64,000 bases of DNA from Aureibaculum algae (GCF_006065315.1 NZ_CP040749.1:2494501-2558500), one strand, 5' to 3'. Shown: positions 44,707 to 53,875, counted from the stretch's first letter. Translations and numbers: made by a program. The notes: generated by a model not told the origin, from the sequence alone.

Positions 44707-44714
44707 TATCTTTG
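44707..44714 (+). promoter_or_regulatory. Promoter -7 element TAnnTTTG (FMN reductase operon)
   Basis: TATCTTTG matches the consensus and ends 34 bases before the ATG at 44749. Seventeen bases separate it from the divergent minus-strand element. Confidence 0.65.
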
Positions 44715-44748
44715 ATAAAATCTTACTATTTAAACCATATTTTATTTA

Positions 44749-45291
44749 ATGCATAAAAAGAAAATTATTGCTTTTGCAGGAAGTAACAGTAAGCAATCTA
44801 TAAATAAGAAACTGGTTGTTTTAGCATCGAAACAATTAAGTAATGCAGATGTAGCTGTATTAGATTTGAATGATTTTGATTTACCTCTCTATGGTATTGA
44901 TGAAGAAAACGAAAATGGATACCCAGAAGCTGCCCAACGATTTAATGAATTATTAAATAATTCGGACGGTATTATTCTTTCTTTAGCAGAGCATAATGGA
45001 GCCTATTCTGTAGCTTTTAAAAATATTTTTGATTGGGTATCTCGAATTGATAAGTTAGTTTGGAAAAACAAACCGATGTTGCTCATGTCAACAGCACCTG
45101 GTGGTAGGGGCGGAGCTTCAGTTATGGAAATTGCATTGGGTAAATTTCCAAGAATGGGTGCTGATATTATAGCTAATTTTTCATTGCCTTTTTTTAATGA
45201 TAATTATAGTGAAACAGGTATTACAGATAAAGAAATAAATATTGAATTTTTAAAAGGAATTTACAATTTTGAAAAGGCTTTACAAAAATGA
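44749..45291 (+). CDS. NADPH-dependent FMN reductase family protein
   Basis: A 180-residue flavodoxin-fold reductase. The FMN phosphate loop is GSNSKQSINKKLV (16-28 region), with PLYGIDEENENGYP, LAEHNGAYSVAFKNIFDW (about 82-99) and TAPGGRGG loops that contact the flavin. Likely a cytosolic NAD(P)H:FMN/quinone or chromate-type reductase. It overlaps the start of the broken 4Fe-4S/CDGSH gene by four bases (ATGA at 45288-45291), so they were one operon. Confidence 0.88.
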   Translation: MHKKKIIAFAGSNSKQSINKKLVVLASKQLSNADVAVLDLNDFDLPLYGIDEENENGYPEAAQRFNELLNNSDGIILSLAEHNGAYSVAFKNIFDWVSRIDKLVWKNKPMLLMSTAPGGRGGASVMEIALGKFPRMGADIIANFSLPFFNDNYSETGITDKEINIEFLKGIYNFEKALQK

Positions 45292-45705
45292 AATCTTCAA
45301 AAGAAATAATAAAAGAGTATAGTAGTCAAGAATTATAAACCTAATGTTTGTATCCATTCAAGGTTATTTTGGAAAGGATTATTACACGTTTTTAACCCAC
45401 AAAACAGACCTTGGGTAAACATGGAAGGAGCTACTTCAAAGCGTATTGAGAATCAAGTAAATGCATGTCCGTCAGGGGCACTAACTATTAAAAAAGATTT
45501 AAATAAAGAAATTATGAAAAGTGAAAATATAAAAATAACCTTAGCGGAAAACGGCCCATTATTAGTCAATGGAACTTGTGCAGTAACCAAAATAGATGGT
45601 TCAATTGATATTAAAGAGAAAGTTACCGCCTTTTGCAGGTGTGGTGCCTCAAATAATAAACCATATTGTGATGGGGAACATAAAAAAATAAATTTTATAG
45701 GTTAG
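45288..45705 (+). pseudogene. Decayed Fer4_19 + CDGSH iron-sulfur protein, frameshifted
   Basis: Reading starts at ATG 45288 (overlapping the reductase stop): MKSSKEIIKEYSSQEL, then stop at 45336. In the next frame from 45337 the same protein continues: KPNVCIHSRLFWKGL, FNPQNRPWVNMEGATS, CPSGALTI, then a linker and a CDGSH domain CRCGASNNKPYCDGEH. About four codons (usually TVVW) plus one base appear lost at the junction, and the second ligand of CIHSxxC is Phe. The downstream ATG at 45421 leaves a 94-residue frame with the CDGSH domain intact, which may still be made. Fer4_19 function is therefore lost or reduced. Confidence 0.75.
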
Positions 45706-45904
45706 ATTTTATGTAACTGCACTTCTTCAAAATTATATTGACATAAAAGGTTACAACGATGCGTTAACCGTTGTCAGTTTTTTAGTGAAAAAGGAATATA
45801 ATAATGCTTTGATCGTTTGCTCAATCTGCAATTGATAAAACAGTAAAATAATTAAATATAATGACTTGATTTTGTTTTAATAATTAATAACTAAAAATTA
45901 GAAA

Positions 45905-46153
45905 ATGGAAATAATCATTTATGGTAAAAAGGGAGATGCACATACCGTGGCATTTAAAAACTTTTTAAGAATGGCGGAAATTGATTTCATTTATAAAAAT
46001 TTAGCTATTGACGAAGAAGCGATAAGGCATACTAAAGAATTATATGATGGAGCTGTTAAATACCCAACATTAATAATAGATGGTGAAGTGTATTTAACCC
46101 CAACTTCAGATACTTTTAACAAAGTGATGAAAGAACTGCACTTAAGAGGCTAA
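45905..46153 (+). CDS. Glutaredoxin-fold protein lacking the redox cysteines
   Basis: An 82-residue single thioredoxin-fold domain matching glutaredoxin/NrdH-like sequences: IIIYGKKGDAHTVAFKNFL (2-20), a YKNLAIDEEA strand-helix, and VKYPTLIIDGEVYLTPT with the conserved cis-Pro54 region. Where a glutaredoxin has Cys-Pro-Tyr-Cys this protein has Lys-Gly-Asp-Ala, and there is no Cys anywhere. It cannot do dithiol chemistry and may be a binding or structural relative. No TAnnTTTG element is visible in the 199-base gap before it. Confidence 0.7.
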   Translation: MEIIIYGKKGDAHTVAFKNFLRMAEIDFIYKNLAIDEEAIRHTKELYDGAVKYPTLIIDGEVYLTPTSDTFNKVMKELHLRG

Positions 46154-46244
46154 ATTTTGACGTTTTCTAATTGTATGTGCCATTTATTGGCATTTCTAAA
46201 TATTTGTAACGATATTTGCTCTACCAACTAAACTTCTAAAAATT

Positions 46245-46427
46245 ATGATTATGAACAAAAATACCGTATTGGGTTATGCCACATTAATAATGATTGCAAT
46301 GGGTGTAATATTAATTGCCCTTGGAGCCTTTAGATATGATGATGTTGCTGGATGGGGTTTTGCTGCTGTAGGAATCGGTTTCTTTGCAAATGCATGGGTG
46401 TTTAATGCACTCAAAGGACGTGTGTAA
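46245..46427 (+). CDS. CAL67264-family small membrane protein
   Basis: A 60-residue protein with two transmembrane helices (about 9-27 and 34-53) and the conserved centre LGAFRYDDVAGWGFAAVGI. It matches the CAL67264 family, restricted to Flavobacteriia, of unknown function. The frame starts at ATG 46245; a second ATG two codons on (46251) is equally possible. It precedes ettA by 126 bases. Confidence 0.85.
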   Translation: MIMNKNTVLGYATLIMIAMGVILIALGAFRYDDVAGWGFAAVGIGFFANAWVFNALKGRV

Positions 46428-46553
46428 AAAGAATTCATTCGTTCTCCTTATTATGATAAGAGAATTATGATACTTTTAAAGGATAATTATACTACCTAGA
46501 GCTTGTAGTAAAAGTTTCAAAAATTAATAATAAAATAAATAATTAGTAAAATA

Positions 46554-48245
46554 ATGGCTGACGATAAAAAAGTTATCTTTTCAATGAATAAGGTTTCAAA
46601 AACCTTTCAAAGTACCAATAAACAAGTATTAAAAGATATCTATTTAAGCTTCTTTTATGGAGCCAAAATTGGAATATTAGGACTCAACGGTTCTGGTAAA
46701 TCTACCTTGCTTAAAATAATTGCTGGGATAGAAAAAAATTACCAAGGTGATGTTGTTTTTGCTCCAGGCTATAAGGTTGGTTATTTAGAACAAGAGCCGA
46801 AATTAGATGAAACTAAAACTGTAATTGATATTGTTAAAGAAGGTGTAGCAGAGACAGTTGCAATTCTTGATGAATATAATAAGATTAATGACATGTTTGG
46901 ATTGGAAGAAGTATATTCTGATGCAGATAAGATGGAGAAACTAATGGCTCAACAAGCAGAACTTCAAGATAAAATTGATGCTTCTAATGCATGGGAATTA
47001 GACACTAAGCTAGAAATTGCTATGGACGCTTTAAGAACTCCTGAAGGTGATACCCCTATTAAGAATTTATCTGGTGGTGAAAGACGACGTGTTGCGTTGT
47101 GTAGATTATTATTACAAGAACCTGAAATTTTATTATTAGATGAGCCAACAAACCATTTAGATGCGGAATCTGTTCATTGGTTAGAACATCATTTAGCTCA
47201 ATATAAAGGAACTGTAATAGCGGTAACGCATGATAGATATTTTCTAGATAATGTAGCGGGATGGATTTTGGAACTAGATAGAGGTGAAGGTATTCCTTGG
47301 AAAGGGAATTATTCTTCTTGGTTAGATCAAAAGTCAAAACGATTGGCACAAGAAAGCAAAACAGCTTCTAAGCGTCAAAAGACCTTAGAACGAGAGTTAG
47401 ATTGGGTACGTCAAGGAGCGAAAGGAAGACAAACCAAGCAGAAAGCAAGGTTAAAGAATTATGATAAACTGTTGAGTCAAGACCAAAAACAACTGGATGA
47501 AAAGTTAGAAATTTACATTCCTAATGGTCCACGATTGGGGACAAATGTTATCGAAGCCAAAGGAGTGAGTAAAGCATTTGGTGATAAATTATTATATGAC
47601 AATTTAAACTTTAACTTACCTCAAGCAGGTATCGTAGGTATTATTGGTCCTAACGGTGCCGGTAAAACCACTATTTTTAAAATGATAATGGGTGAGGAAA
47701 AACCAGATAAGGGTGAATTCATAGTAGGAGAAACTGCTAAAATTGCCTATGTAGATCAAGCACATTCAAACATTGATCCCGACAAGAGCATATGGCAAAA
47801 CTTTTCCGATGAGCAAGATTTAATTTTAATGGGAGGAAAGCAGGTTAATTCTAGAGCTTATTTAAGCCGATTTAACTTTTCTGGTAGTGAGCAAAATAAA
47901 AAAGTAAATACCCTTTCAGGTGGTGAGCGTAACAGATTACATTTAGCCATGACTTTAAAAGAAGAGGGTAATGTATTACTTTTAGATGAGCCTACTAATG
48001 ACTTAGATGTAAATACGTTAAGAGCACTTGAGGAAGGGCTAGAAAGTTTTGCGGGCTGTGCAGTTGTTATTAGTCACGACCGTTGGTTTTTAGATAGAAT
48101 TTGTACACATATTTTAGCATTTGAAGGTGACAGTGAAGTTTATTTCTTTGAAGGTGGGTTTAGTGAGTATGAAGAAAATAAGAAACAACGTTTGGGGGGT
48201 GATTTAATGCCAAAACGTATTAAATATAAAAAGTTAATTCGTTAA
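46554..48245 (+). CDS. ettA: Energy-dependent translational throttle protein EttA (ABC-F ATPase)
   Basis: A 563-residue ABC-F protein with two ATPase domains. The first has GLNGSGKS (43-50), LSGGERRR and LLLDEPTNHLD; the second has GPNGAGKT (near 363-370), LSGGERNR and LLLDEPTNDLD. The interdomain linker (about 245-315) contains the long charged helix with KQKARLKNY typical of EttA. EttA binds the ribosomal E site and gates the first elongation step according to ADP/ATP. Full length for the family. Confidence 0.96.
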   Translation: MADDKKVIFSMNKVSKTFQSTNKQVLKDIYLSFFYGAKIGILGLNGSGKSTLLKIIAGIEKNYQGDVVFAPGYKVGYLEQEPKLDETKTVIDIVKEGVAETVAILDEYNKINDMFGLEEVYSDADKMEKLMAQQAELQDKIDASNAWELDTKLEIAMDALRTPEGDTPIKNLSGGERRRVALCRLLLQEPEILLLDEPTNHLDAESVHWLEHHLAQYKGTVIAVTHDRYFLDNVAGWILELDRGEGIPWKGNYSSWLDQKSKRLAQESKTASKRQKTLERELDWVRQGAKGRQTKQKARLKNYDKLLSQDQKQLDEKLEIYIPNGPRLGTNVIEAKGVSKAFGDKLLYDNLNFNLPQAGIVGIIGPNGAGKTTIFKMIMGEEKPDKGEFIVGETAKIAYVDQAHSNIDPDKSIWQNFSDEQDLILMGGKQVNSRAYLSRFNFSGSEQNKKVNTLSGGERNRLHLAMTLKEEGNVLLLDEPTNDLDVNTLRALEEGLESFAGCAVVISHDRWFLDRICTHILAFEGDSEVYFFEGGFSEYEENKKQRLGGDLMPKRIKYKKLIR

Positions 48246-48272
48246 TCTATGTTCTAAAGCTTTTACATTAAA

Positions 48273-49367
48273 ATGAAGATACCTGTAAAATTATATTTTT
48301 TAATTGCTTTTCTAATTATGCCAATGGCATTTTGTGCTCAAAATAAGGAGCCAAATGTGTTTTTGATCACATTAGATGGAGTGAGATGGCAAGAAGTATT
48401 TACAGGTATAGATTCTAAATTAATAGAAAATGAAAGTTACACAGAAAATAAGGAACAATTAATAAGTTTATTTGAAGGAAATACCCCAGAAGAAAAAAGA
48501 AAAAAATTGATGCCTTTTTTCTGGAATACTATTGCAACCAAAGGACAATTGTATGGTAACAGAAATGCAGGGAGTAAAGTTGACGTAATTAACAAAATGG
48601 TCTTTTCATATCCTGGCTATAATGAGATTCTAAGTGGTTTTTCTGATGATGAAAATATCGATAGCAATAGTAAAAAGTATAATAAAAACTCAACAATTTT
48701 AGAGAAAGTAAATAATTTACCTGCTTACAAGGGTAAAGTTGCCGCATTTGCTAGTTGGGATGTCTTTCCTTATATAATTAATGATAAGCGTAGTGGAATA
48801 CCAGTAAATGCTGGTTATATGGATGCTTCCGAAAATTTAAATGCTCAAGAAGTTTTATTAAATGAAATGCAATGGCAGGCACCTGTTATTTGGAAAAATG
48901 TACGTTTAGACGTCTTTACCCATCATTTTGCAAAGGAATATATAAAGAAGAATAATCCGAAATTAGTATATATCGCATATGGTGAAACAGATGATTTTGC
49001 TCATGACGGATCGTTTGATTCTTATATAAAGTCTTTAAAAAATACGGATACGTTGATTGAAGATTTATGGAACTATGTTCAAGAAAATGAATTTTACAAA
49101 AACAACACCTATTTTATTATTACGACTGACCATGGTAGAGGCGTGGGAGTAGAAAAGAGTAGCAGCTGGACTAGTCATGGAAAAGAAGTCGTTGGAGCTA
49201 CGCAAACATGGCTAGCTGTGTTAGGCCCAAAAATAGTGGCTAAAGGTGAAATCAAAGAGGATACACAACTCTATAACAATCAAGTAGCGGCTACGGTACT
49301 TGAGTTATTGAAAGTTTCTGTTTCAAAAGAAAAAATGGGTGAACCCGTTCCAACTATTTTAGAATAG
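48273..49367 (+). CDS. Secreted alkaline-phosphatase-superfamily metalloenzyme
   Basis: A 364-residue protein with signal peptide (1-22, MAFCAQ) and an alkaline phosphatase/phosphodiesterase-superfamily fold. Metal-site segments are FLITLDGVRWQEVF (with Asp35), SYPGYNEILSGFSDD (Ser/Thr region), YIAYGETDDFAHDGSFDSY with DD and HD, and ITTDHGRG (about 284-291). Substrate is unknown; nucleotide or phosphoester hydrolysis in the periplasm is an inference. It follows ettA by 27 bases but with no functional link. Confidence 0.82.
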   Translation: MKIPVKLYFLIAFLIMPMAFCAQNKEPNVFLITLDGVRWQEVFTGIDSKLIENESYTENKEQLISLFEGNTPEEKRKKLMPFFWNTIATKGQLYGNRNAGSKVDVINKMVFSYPGYNEILSGFSDDENIDSNSKKYNKNSTILEKVNNLPAYKGKVAAFASWDVFPYIINDKRSGIPVNAGYMDASENLNAQEVLLNEMQWQAPVIWKNVRLDVFTHHFAKEYIKKNNPKLVYIAYGETDDFAHDGSFDSYIKSLKNTDTLIEDLWNYVQENEFYKNNTYFIITTDHGRGVGVEKSSSWTSHGKEVVGATQTWLAVLGPKIVAKGEIKEDTQLYNNQVAATVLELLKVSVSKEKMGEPVPTILE

Positions 49368-49797
49368 TTGCATAAATAAACCACATATATTAATAGTACT
49401 TAATGTTAAGCCATTACCATAGCTCTACATAACGTAATTGTTTAAACAAACTACAAATTAAAAAGCTTTAACATATAATAGTTAACAATTATACTGTTAT
49501 CCTAATCAGATAAAATATAATAAAATTTACCTATTTAAATTAATGAAATTATTAATATCTATACTTTATAATAGCTCTAAAAATAAGTTTTTAAAATGCG
49601 TGTATTACCTTGAATTTCAGAAAAATACAAACCTATTTCGGGTTAAATAATTTTATTAAAACCATAAAAAAACGTGATAATTATCATGGGAAAAGTTTTT
49701 TGTAGTGTATAACTTTATAGTAGAATATTTACTAACATTTATTAAGTGAAGTTCATTGAAATTTAAGTGATCATTTAATAAAATAAACTATATAGTT
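49368..49797. other. 430-base gap before the FadL-like gene
   Basis: No gene or terminator is convincing. The only clear element is a perfect 12-bp palindrome, TGATAATTATCA (49675-49686), 111 bases before the next ATG. The rest is A+T-rich sequence without TAnnTTTG. Confidence 0.45.
49675..49686. promoter_or_regulatory. 12-bp perfect palindrome, possible operator
   Basis: TGATAATTATCA is self-complementary. In AT-rich DNA such palindromes occur by chance, so operator function is only a suggestion. Confidence 0.3.
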
Positions 49798-51120
49798 ATG
49801 AAAACAAGTATTTTAAAATTATTTGTGTATTTATTTTCGACAACCATTTTGGCTCAGTCGGGCCATATTATGCAAGGGGTAGGCTCAGTTAACATGTCAA
49901 TGGGTGGAGCTTCAACAGCTCAACCACTCGATATTTCAGGGACTTTACAATGGAACCCTGCAGCTATATCTGTTTTTGATAAAAGCATATTAAGGTTTGA
50001 TATGGGGATATTTTTTTCTACACCAGAATTGAATTCTACAGTACCAGAATTTGATGATTTTGGACAACCAACTGGTAATTTCTTTTCAGGCACAACAGAA
50101 GATGATAGACCAGCTTCACCAATGCCAGCAATAGCCTTTGTTTGGGGTAAAGAAGACAGTAGGCATACTTTTGGTGCATCAGCATTTGGTATAAGTGGTT
50201 TTGGAGTTACTTTTCCTGAAAGTATGTCCAATCCTATAAATATGCCACAACCTAATGGTTTTGGTAAAATTAAATCAGATTATATGTTATTGCAAGTAGG
50301 TTTAACTTATGCCTATGAAATATCTGATCAATTTTCTATAGGATTAGAACCTACTTTTAACTATGCCTCTTTGCAATTAATGCCCAATCCTACGGCTACT
50401 CCCAATAATTCAGGTTATCCTTCAACAAATAAAGCATCAGCAACTGGTTTTGGAGCTCAATTTGGATTGTTTTATGATTCAGGAATAGGCATAAAAGCAG
50501 GAGCTTCTTATAAAACTACTCAAACTTTTAGTGATTTTAAATTTGAAAACACGCATTTGGATAATTCATCTGCCAAGAATGAATTTAATATGGATTACCC
50601 AGCTATATTATCATTTGGACTAGGGTATTCTAAAGGGGATTTCGATTTAGCGGTCGATTACAGAACCGTTTTTTATGAAAATACAGACGGTTTTTCCACA
50701 ACGGGATGGACAGAAACAGGCTCTGTGGCTGGTTTTGGTTGGGAAAATATTTCCATTTTGTCAGCGGGTGTACAATTTAAAGGTATCCATAAATTACCAT
50801 TGCGTTTAGGATATACTTACAGTACAAATCCGATAAATGAAGAGGTTACTTTTTTTAACATTCCTGCAACCGCAATAATAAAAAATGCTTTTCAGTTAGG
50901 ATTAACTTATGAAGCGAGTGATGCAGTTTCAATCGATGCTGTTTATCATTATGGTACAAGCAGTGGAGCAACGACTGGACCAATGTTAAATCCAATGTTT
51001 GTAGAAGCATATCCTCCATATGGAGCCATTCCTGGTAGTGAAGTGTCATATGACATGACAACATCAATGATTATGGTTGGTTTAAATTATGCATTTAGTA
51101 AAACAAAAACCGTCAATTAA
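49798..51120 (+). CDS. FadL/OmpP1/TodX-family outer-membrane transport protein
   Basis: A 440-residue outer-membrane protein with signal peptide (1-19, TILAQS) and FadL-family N-terminus GHIMQGVGSVNMSMGGASTAQPLDISGTLQWNPA-type sequence (22-56), which forms the plug. The remainder is barrel strands ending in an aromatic-rich terminus. FadL proteins carry long-chain fatty acids or other hydrophobic compounds across the outer membrane. Monocistronic, ending at a strong terminator. Confidence 0.88.
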   Translation: MKTSILKLFVYLFSTTILAQSGHIMQGVGSVNMSMGGASTAQPLDISGTLQWNPAAISVFDKSILRFDMGIFFSTPELNSTVPEFDDFGQPTGNFFSGTTEDDRPASPMPAIAFVWGKEDSRHTFGASAFGISGFGVTFPESMSNPINMPQPNGFGKIKSDYMLLQVGLTYAYEISDQFSIGLEPTFNYASLQLMPNPTATPNNSGYPSTNKASATGFGAQFGLFYDSGIGIKAGASYKTTQTFSDFKFENTHLDNSSAKNEFNMDYPAILSFGLGYSKGDFDLAVDYRTVFYENTDGFSTTGWTETGSVAGFGWENISILSAGVQFKGIHKLPLRLGYTYSTNPINEEVTFFNIPATAIIKNAFQLGLTYEASDAVSIDAVYHYGTSSGATTGPMLNPMFVEAYPPYGAIPGSEVSYDMTTSMIMVGLNYAFSKTKTVN

Positions 51121-51440
51121 AAGACTGTTTTAGTACTAATTAATAATATTCCTTAAAGCGACTTCTATAACTAGGAAGTCGCTTTTTTGTAATTATAATA
51201 GAACAATGTTGTATCCAAACTAATAATTTTATTTATCCTCAGTAAAATGCCAGCATTGACTTCATATACAAAGACTTTTAACTAAATGTTTTTATTTAAA
51301 TTTTATTTTTTTAATAATATCACTATATTAAGATGTATCAAAAGATTCAAAACTATGAAAATGCTCAATATTAATTGTTATATTAAACTTGTAAAAAAGC
51401 ATTATTGTAAATTCTAAATATATAGTATAAAAAGCAAACT
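51121..51440. other. 320-base gap, terminator then plain sequence
   Basis: Apart from the terminator at 51155-51188 I see nothing: no gene, no promoter element of the TAnnTTTG type on the plus strand, no repeat. Confidence 0.5.
51155..51188 (+). terminator. Rho-independent terminator
   Basis: Perfect 11-bp stem AAAGCGACTTC (51155-51165) / GAAGTCGCTTT (51175-51185), 9-base loop, then T-run to 51188. It ends the FadL-like transcript 35 bases after the stop. Confidence 0.9.
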
Positions 51441-52208
51441 ATGCATATTTTAAAAGCTTTCATTATTCTAATTACTTTAACAAGTTGTATGTCTAATAAT
51501 ACAGTTCTGCCTGTGACAGAAATTGAAATTATAGATAATGATTCAATAATTGTAGTAGCTGACACCTCAAACATAGAAACAGACACCGTTTCTTTACCTG
51601 TTAACACCATAAAACACTATTTAGCCTTAGGCGATAGTTACACCATTGGGCAGAGTGTTTCTTCAGAAAACAGTTTCCCTGTACAATTGTCCAAATGTAT
51701 TGAAGATACCTCTAAAGCTGAATTAAATGTAGAAATTATTGCCACCACAGGCTGGACTACAAGTAATTTAATAGACGGCATAGATTATGGAACGATGAGA
51801 ACGTCTTATGATTTAGTGACGTTACTTATTGGTGTAAACAATCAATATCAAGGGAAACTTTTTAGTATTTATGAAAAAGAATTTGTCATTTTATTAGAAC
51901 GATCCATCAAACTTGCCAATAATCTTAAGAATAATGTAATTGTTGTTTCAATTCCAGATTATGCATATACACCTTTTGGACAAAGTGGCAACCCAGATAA
52001 AATTTCTAGTGAAATTAATAAGTATAATAAATTTGCTGAAGATACTGCTAAAAAATACGGTGTACTCTTTGTAAACATAACAGATATTACTCGGCAAGGA
52101 TTAAAGGATACAGATCTGGTGGCAGGTGACAATTTGCATCCTTCAGGTAAAGCGTATCAGAAATTTTCAGAAAGAATCTGTCCAAAAGCAGTTGCTATAC
52201 TTAAGTAA
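51441..52208 (+). CDS. SGNH/GDSL hydrolase lipoprotein
   Basis: A 255-residue lipoprotein: lipobox LTSC with Cys16, a short linker (17-57), then an SGNH hydrolase. Block I is LALGDSYTIG (61-70) with Ser66, block III is GVNNQYQG (131-138) with the oxyanion Asn, and block V is GDNLHPSGKAY (229-239) with Asp230 and His233. The set is complete, so an active esterase is likely. Possible substrates are acetylated glycans or lipids; not determinable. Confidence 0.88.
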   Translation: MHILKAFIILITLTSCMSNNTVLPVTEIEIIDNDSIIVVADTSNIETDTVSLPVNTIKHYLALGDSYTIGQSVSSENSFPVQLSKCIEDTSKAELNVEIIATTGWTTSNLIDGIDYGTMRTSYDLVTLLIGVNNQYQGKLFSIYEKEFVILLERSIKLANNLKNNVIVVSIPDYAYTPFGQSGNPDKISSEINKYNKFAEDTAKKYGVLFVNITDITRQGLKDTDLVAGDNLHPSGKAYQKFSERICPKAVAILK

Positions 52209-52220
52209 CATAAATCGCTA

Positions 52221-52568
52221 TTATTTATCTGACCAAACGGCCAGTTCGTTTCCGGATGGATCTAAAAACTGAAACCTTTTTCCTCCAGGAAAAGAGAAAA
52301 TATCTTTGGTGATTTTACCACCACAATCAATAATTTTTGTTTTTATGTTACTCAGATTTTTATGATACAAAACGACCAATGCTCCATTCACAATGTCATC
52401 TTCCGTAGTTTCAAATCCACCAGCAAGTCCACTTTCAGAAAATGCGGTATATGTTGGTCCATAATCAATAAACGACCAACCAAAAGCTTCTGAGTAAAAG
52501 TCCTTAATTTCTTTCAGATTCTTAGCTCTAAATTCAATATAATTAATTTGATTACTCTTATTTTTCAT
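52221..52568 (-). CDS. VOC-family (glyoxalase-fold) protein
   Basis: A 115-residue vicinal oxygen chelate protein, one beta-alpha-beta-beta-beta repeat pair: INYIEFRAKNLKEIKDFYSEAFGW (8-31) and the C-terminal KRFQFLDPSGNELAVWSD. It resembles YdcR/PhnB-like or bleomycin-resistance-like proteins of unknown substrate. I take the ATG at 52568 rather than the upstream ATG at 52604; the shorter form starts at the usual family position and leaves 44 bases to the next gene. Confidence 0.8.
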   Translation of the reverse strand: MKNKSNQINYIEFRAKNLKEIKDFYSEAFGWSFIDYGPTYTAFSESGLAGGFETTEDDIVNGALVVLYHKNLSNIKTKIIDCGGKITKDIFSFPGGKRFQFLDPSGNELAVWSDK

Positions 52569-52612
52569 TAGTTTAAATCCAATTGTTAATAGTATAACAT
52601 TCACTATAAATC

Positions 52613-53104
52613 TTAATAGTAAAGTCCGTTTTCTTGAATTGAATGAATTGCTTTCTTTTCATGTTCTATAATAGCATCATAACTATCCTTAGGTAAATTA
52701 CTTTCAACACCTACATAAGTAATTGTAAACCCTTTTAATATTTCATTAAAAATCAGCATTACCCTTTCTAAATGATAATCAGAAGTTATAACTGTCAACT
52801 TAATGTGACTCAAGTTTTTAATAATAGGAATAATTTTAACCGCATCATCAACTGTGTTTGATGATAAAGCACATTCTAGAAAAGCATTTTCCGGAACTCC
52901 TTCATCAATTAAATAATTTTTGGCAAGAGAAGCATGCGAGTGAACTGAAGTATTAAAGTGGGGTCCCCAACCACCTGTGCAAAGAATTAAAGTATTCTTT
53001 TTATAAAGATTTAAACAACTGTTTAACCTGCTGATAGAAATATAACCTAAATCTCCATTAGGAGAATTAGGAGAACCTAAGATAACGAGAATCTCTTGAC
53101 ACAT
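52613..53104 (-). CDS. YdcF/DUF218-family protein
   Basis: A 163-residue protein of the YdcF/ElyC/SanA family: ILVILGSPNSPNG at the start, LILCTGGWGP (35-44), NTVDDAVKIIPI with the conserved Asn-Thr, and LTVITSDYHLERVMLIF (about 105-121) containing the characteristic Ser-Asp-x-His-x2-Arg. Unlike ElyC it has no transmembrane helix. The family is linked to envelope/undecaprenyl metabolism, but the activity here is unknown. It begins 12 bases after the MBL gene on the minus strand. Confidence 0.8.
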   Translation of the reverse strand: MCQEILVILGSPNSPNGDLGYISISRLNSCLNLYKKNTLILCTGGWGPHFNTSVHSHASLAKNYLIDEGVPENAFLECALSSNTVDDAVKIIPIIKNLSHIKLTVITSDYHLERVMLIFNEILKGFTITYVGVESNLPKDSYDAIIEHEKKAIHSIQENGLYY

Positions 53105-53116
53105 GGGATGTTGTAA

Positions 53117-53875
53117 TTATTTCTTATACCAATCTCTAAGCCTAACTTCAATCTTATTATTTTTATCATTAACTAACTTTTTAAAAGCTTGTGTATCACT
53201 CATATCAGGATTGCCTCTATAATGATAAGGATAAACAATTTTAGGTTCAAATTCTAGAACTGCACTTGCGGCTTGTTTAATATCCATGGTGTAGGGCAAA
53301 TTCATACAAACAAAAGCGATATCTATATCTTTTAAAGCCCGCATTTCTTTAATATCTTCGGTATCTCCACTTATGTAAATAGCTTTACCTCCTAGATTTA
53401 TAAAATAACCATTGCCTCGTCCCTTTGGATGCTTTGAATTTTCCTCTTTAGGTAAATTATACATAGGAATAGTATTAATAAAAATTTCTCCATGAACAGA
53501 CATTTCTCCATTCTTAACTATTTCCAATTGACTCTCATAATCGGTTTTAAGCATTTCAGCTACAGCTGGCGGTACTATAAACGTTGCTTTTTTAGTATCT
53601 ATATCAGCCAAGGTTTTTACATCAGTATGATCACCATGAATGTCAGTAATTAAAATAAGGTCTGGAACAGCTATTCCTTTATAAAGATCAGCTCCACCAT
53701 ACGGATCTACATAAATTGTCATGTTATTCCATTGAAGCACGAAAGACCCATGTGTTATGGGCTGAATGATAATAGTACCATCATTAGTTTTTATAGTGTC
53801 TGCAGGAATTCGTTGTGCAAAATTGAAACTAATACTTAGAACAAAAAAAACGCAAGATAAGATGATTTTATTCAT
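53117..53875 (-). CDS. Secreted MBL-fold metallo-hydrolase
   Basis: A 252-residue protein with signal peptide (1-20, SFNFAQ) and a metallo-beta-lactamase fold of the UlaG/YcbJ-like group. Metal ligands: ITDIHGDHTDV (His80, Asp82, His83), YISGDTEDI (Asp about 169) and VYPYHYRGN (His about 218). All are present, so it is likely an active periplasmic hydrolase; substrate unknown. Upstream member of the minus-strand trio MBL-YdcF-VOC. Confidence 0.88.
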   Translation of the reverse strand: MNKIILSCVFFVLSISFNFAQRIPADTIKTNDGTIIIQPITHGSFVLQWNNMTIYVDPYGGADLYKGIAVPDLILITDIHGDHTDVKTLADIDTKKATFIVPPAVAEMLKTDYESQLEIVKNGEMSVHGEIFINTIPMYNLPKEENSKHPKGRGNGYFINLGGKAIYISGDTEDIKEMRALKDIDIAFVCMNLPYTMDIKQAASAVLEFEPKIVYPYHYRGNPDMSDTQAFKKLVNDKNNKIEVRLRDWYKK

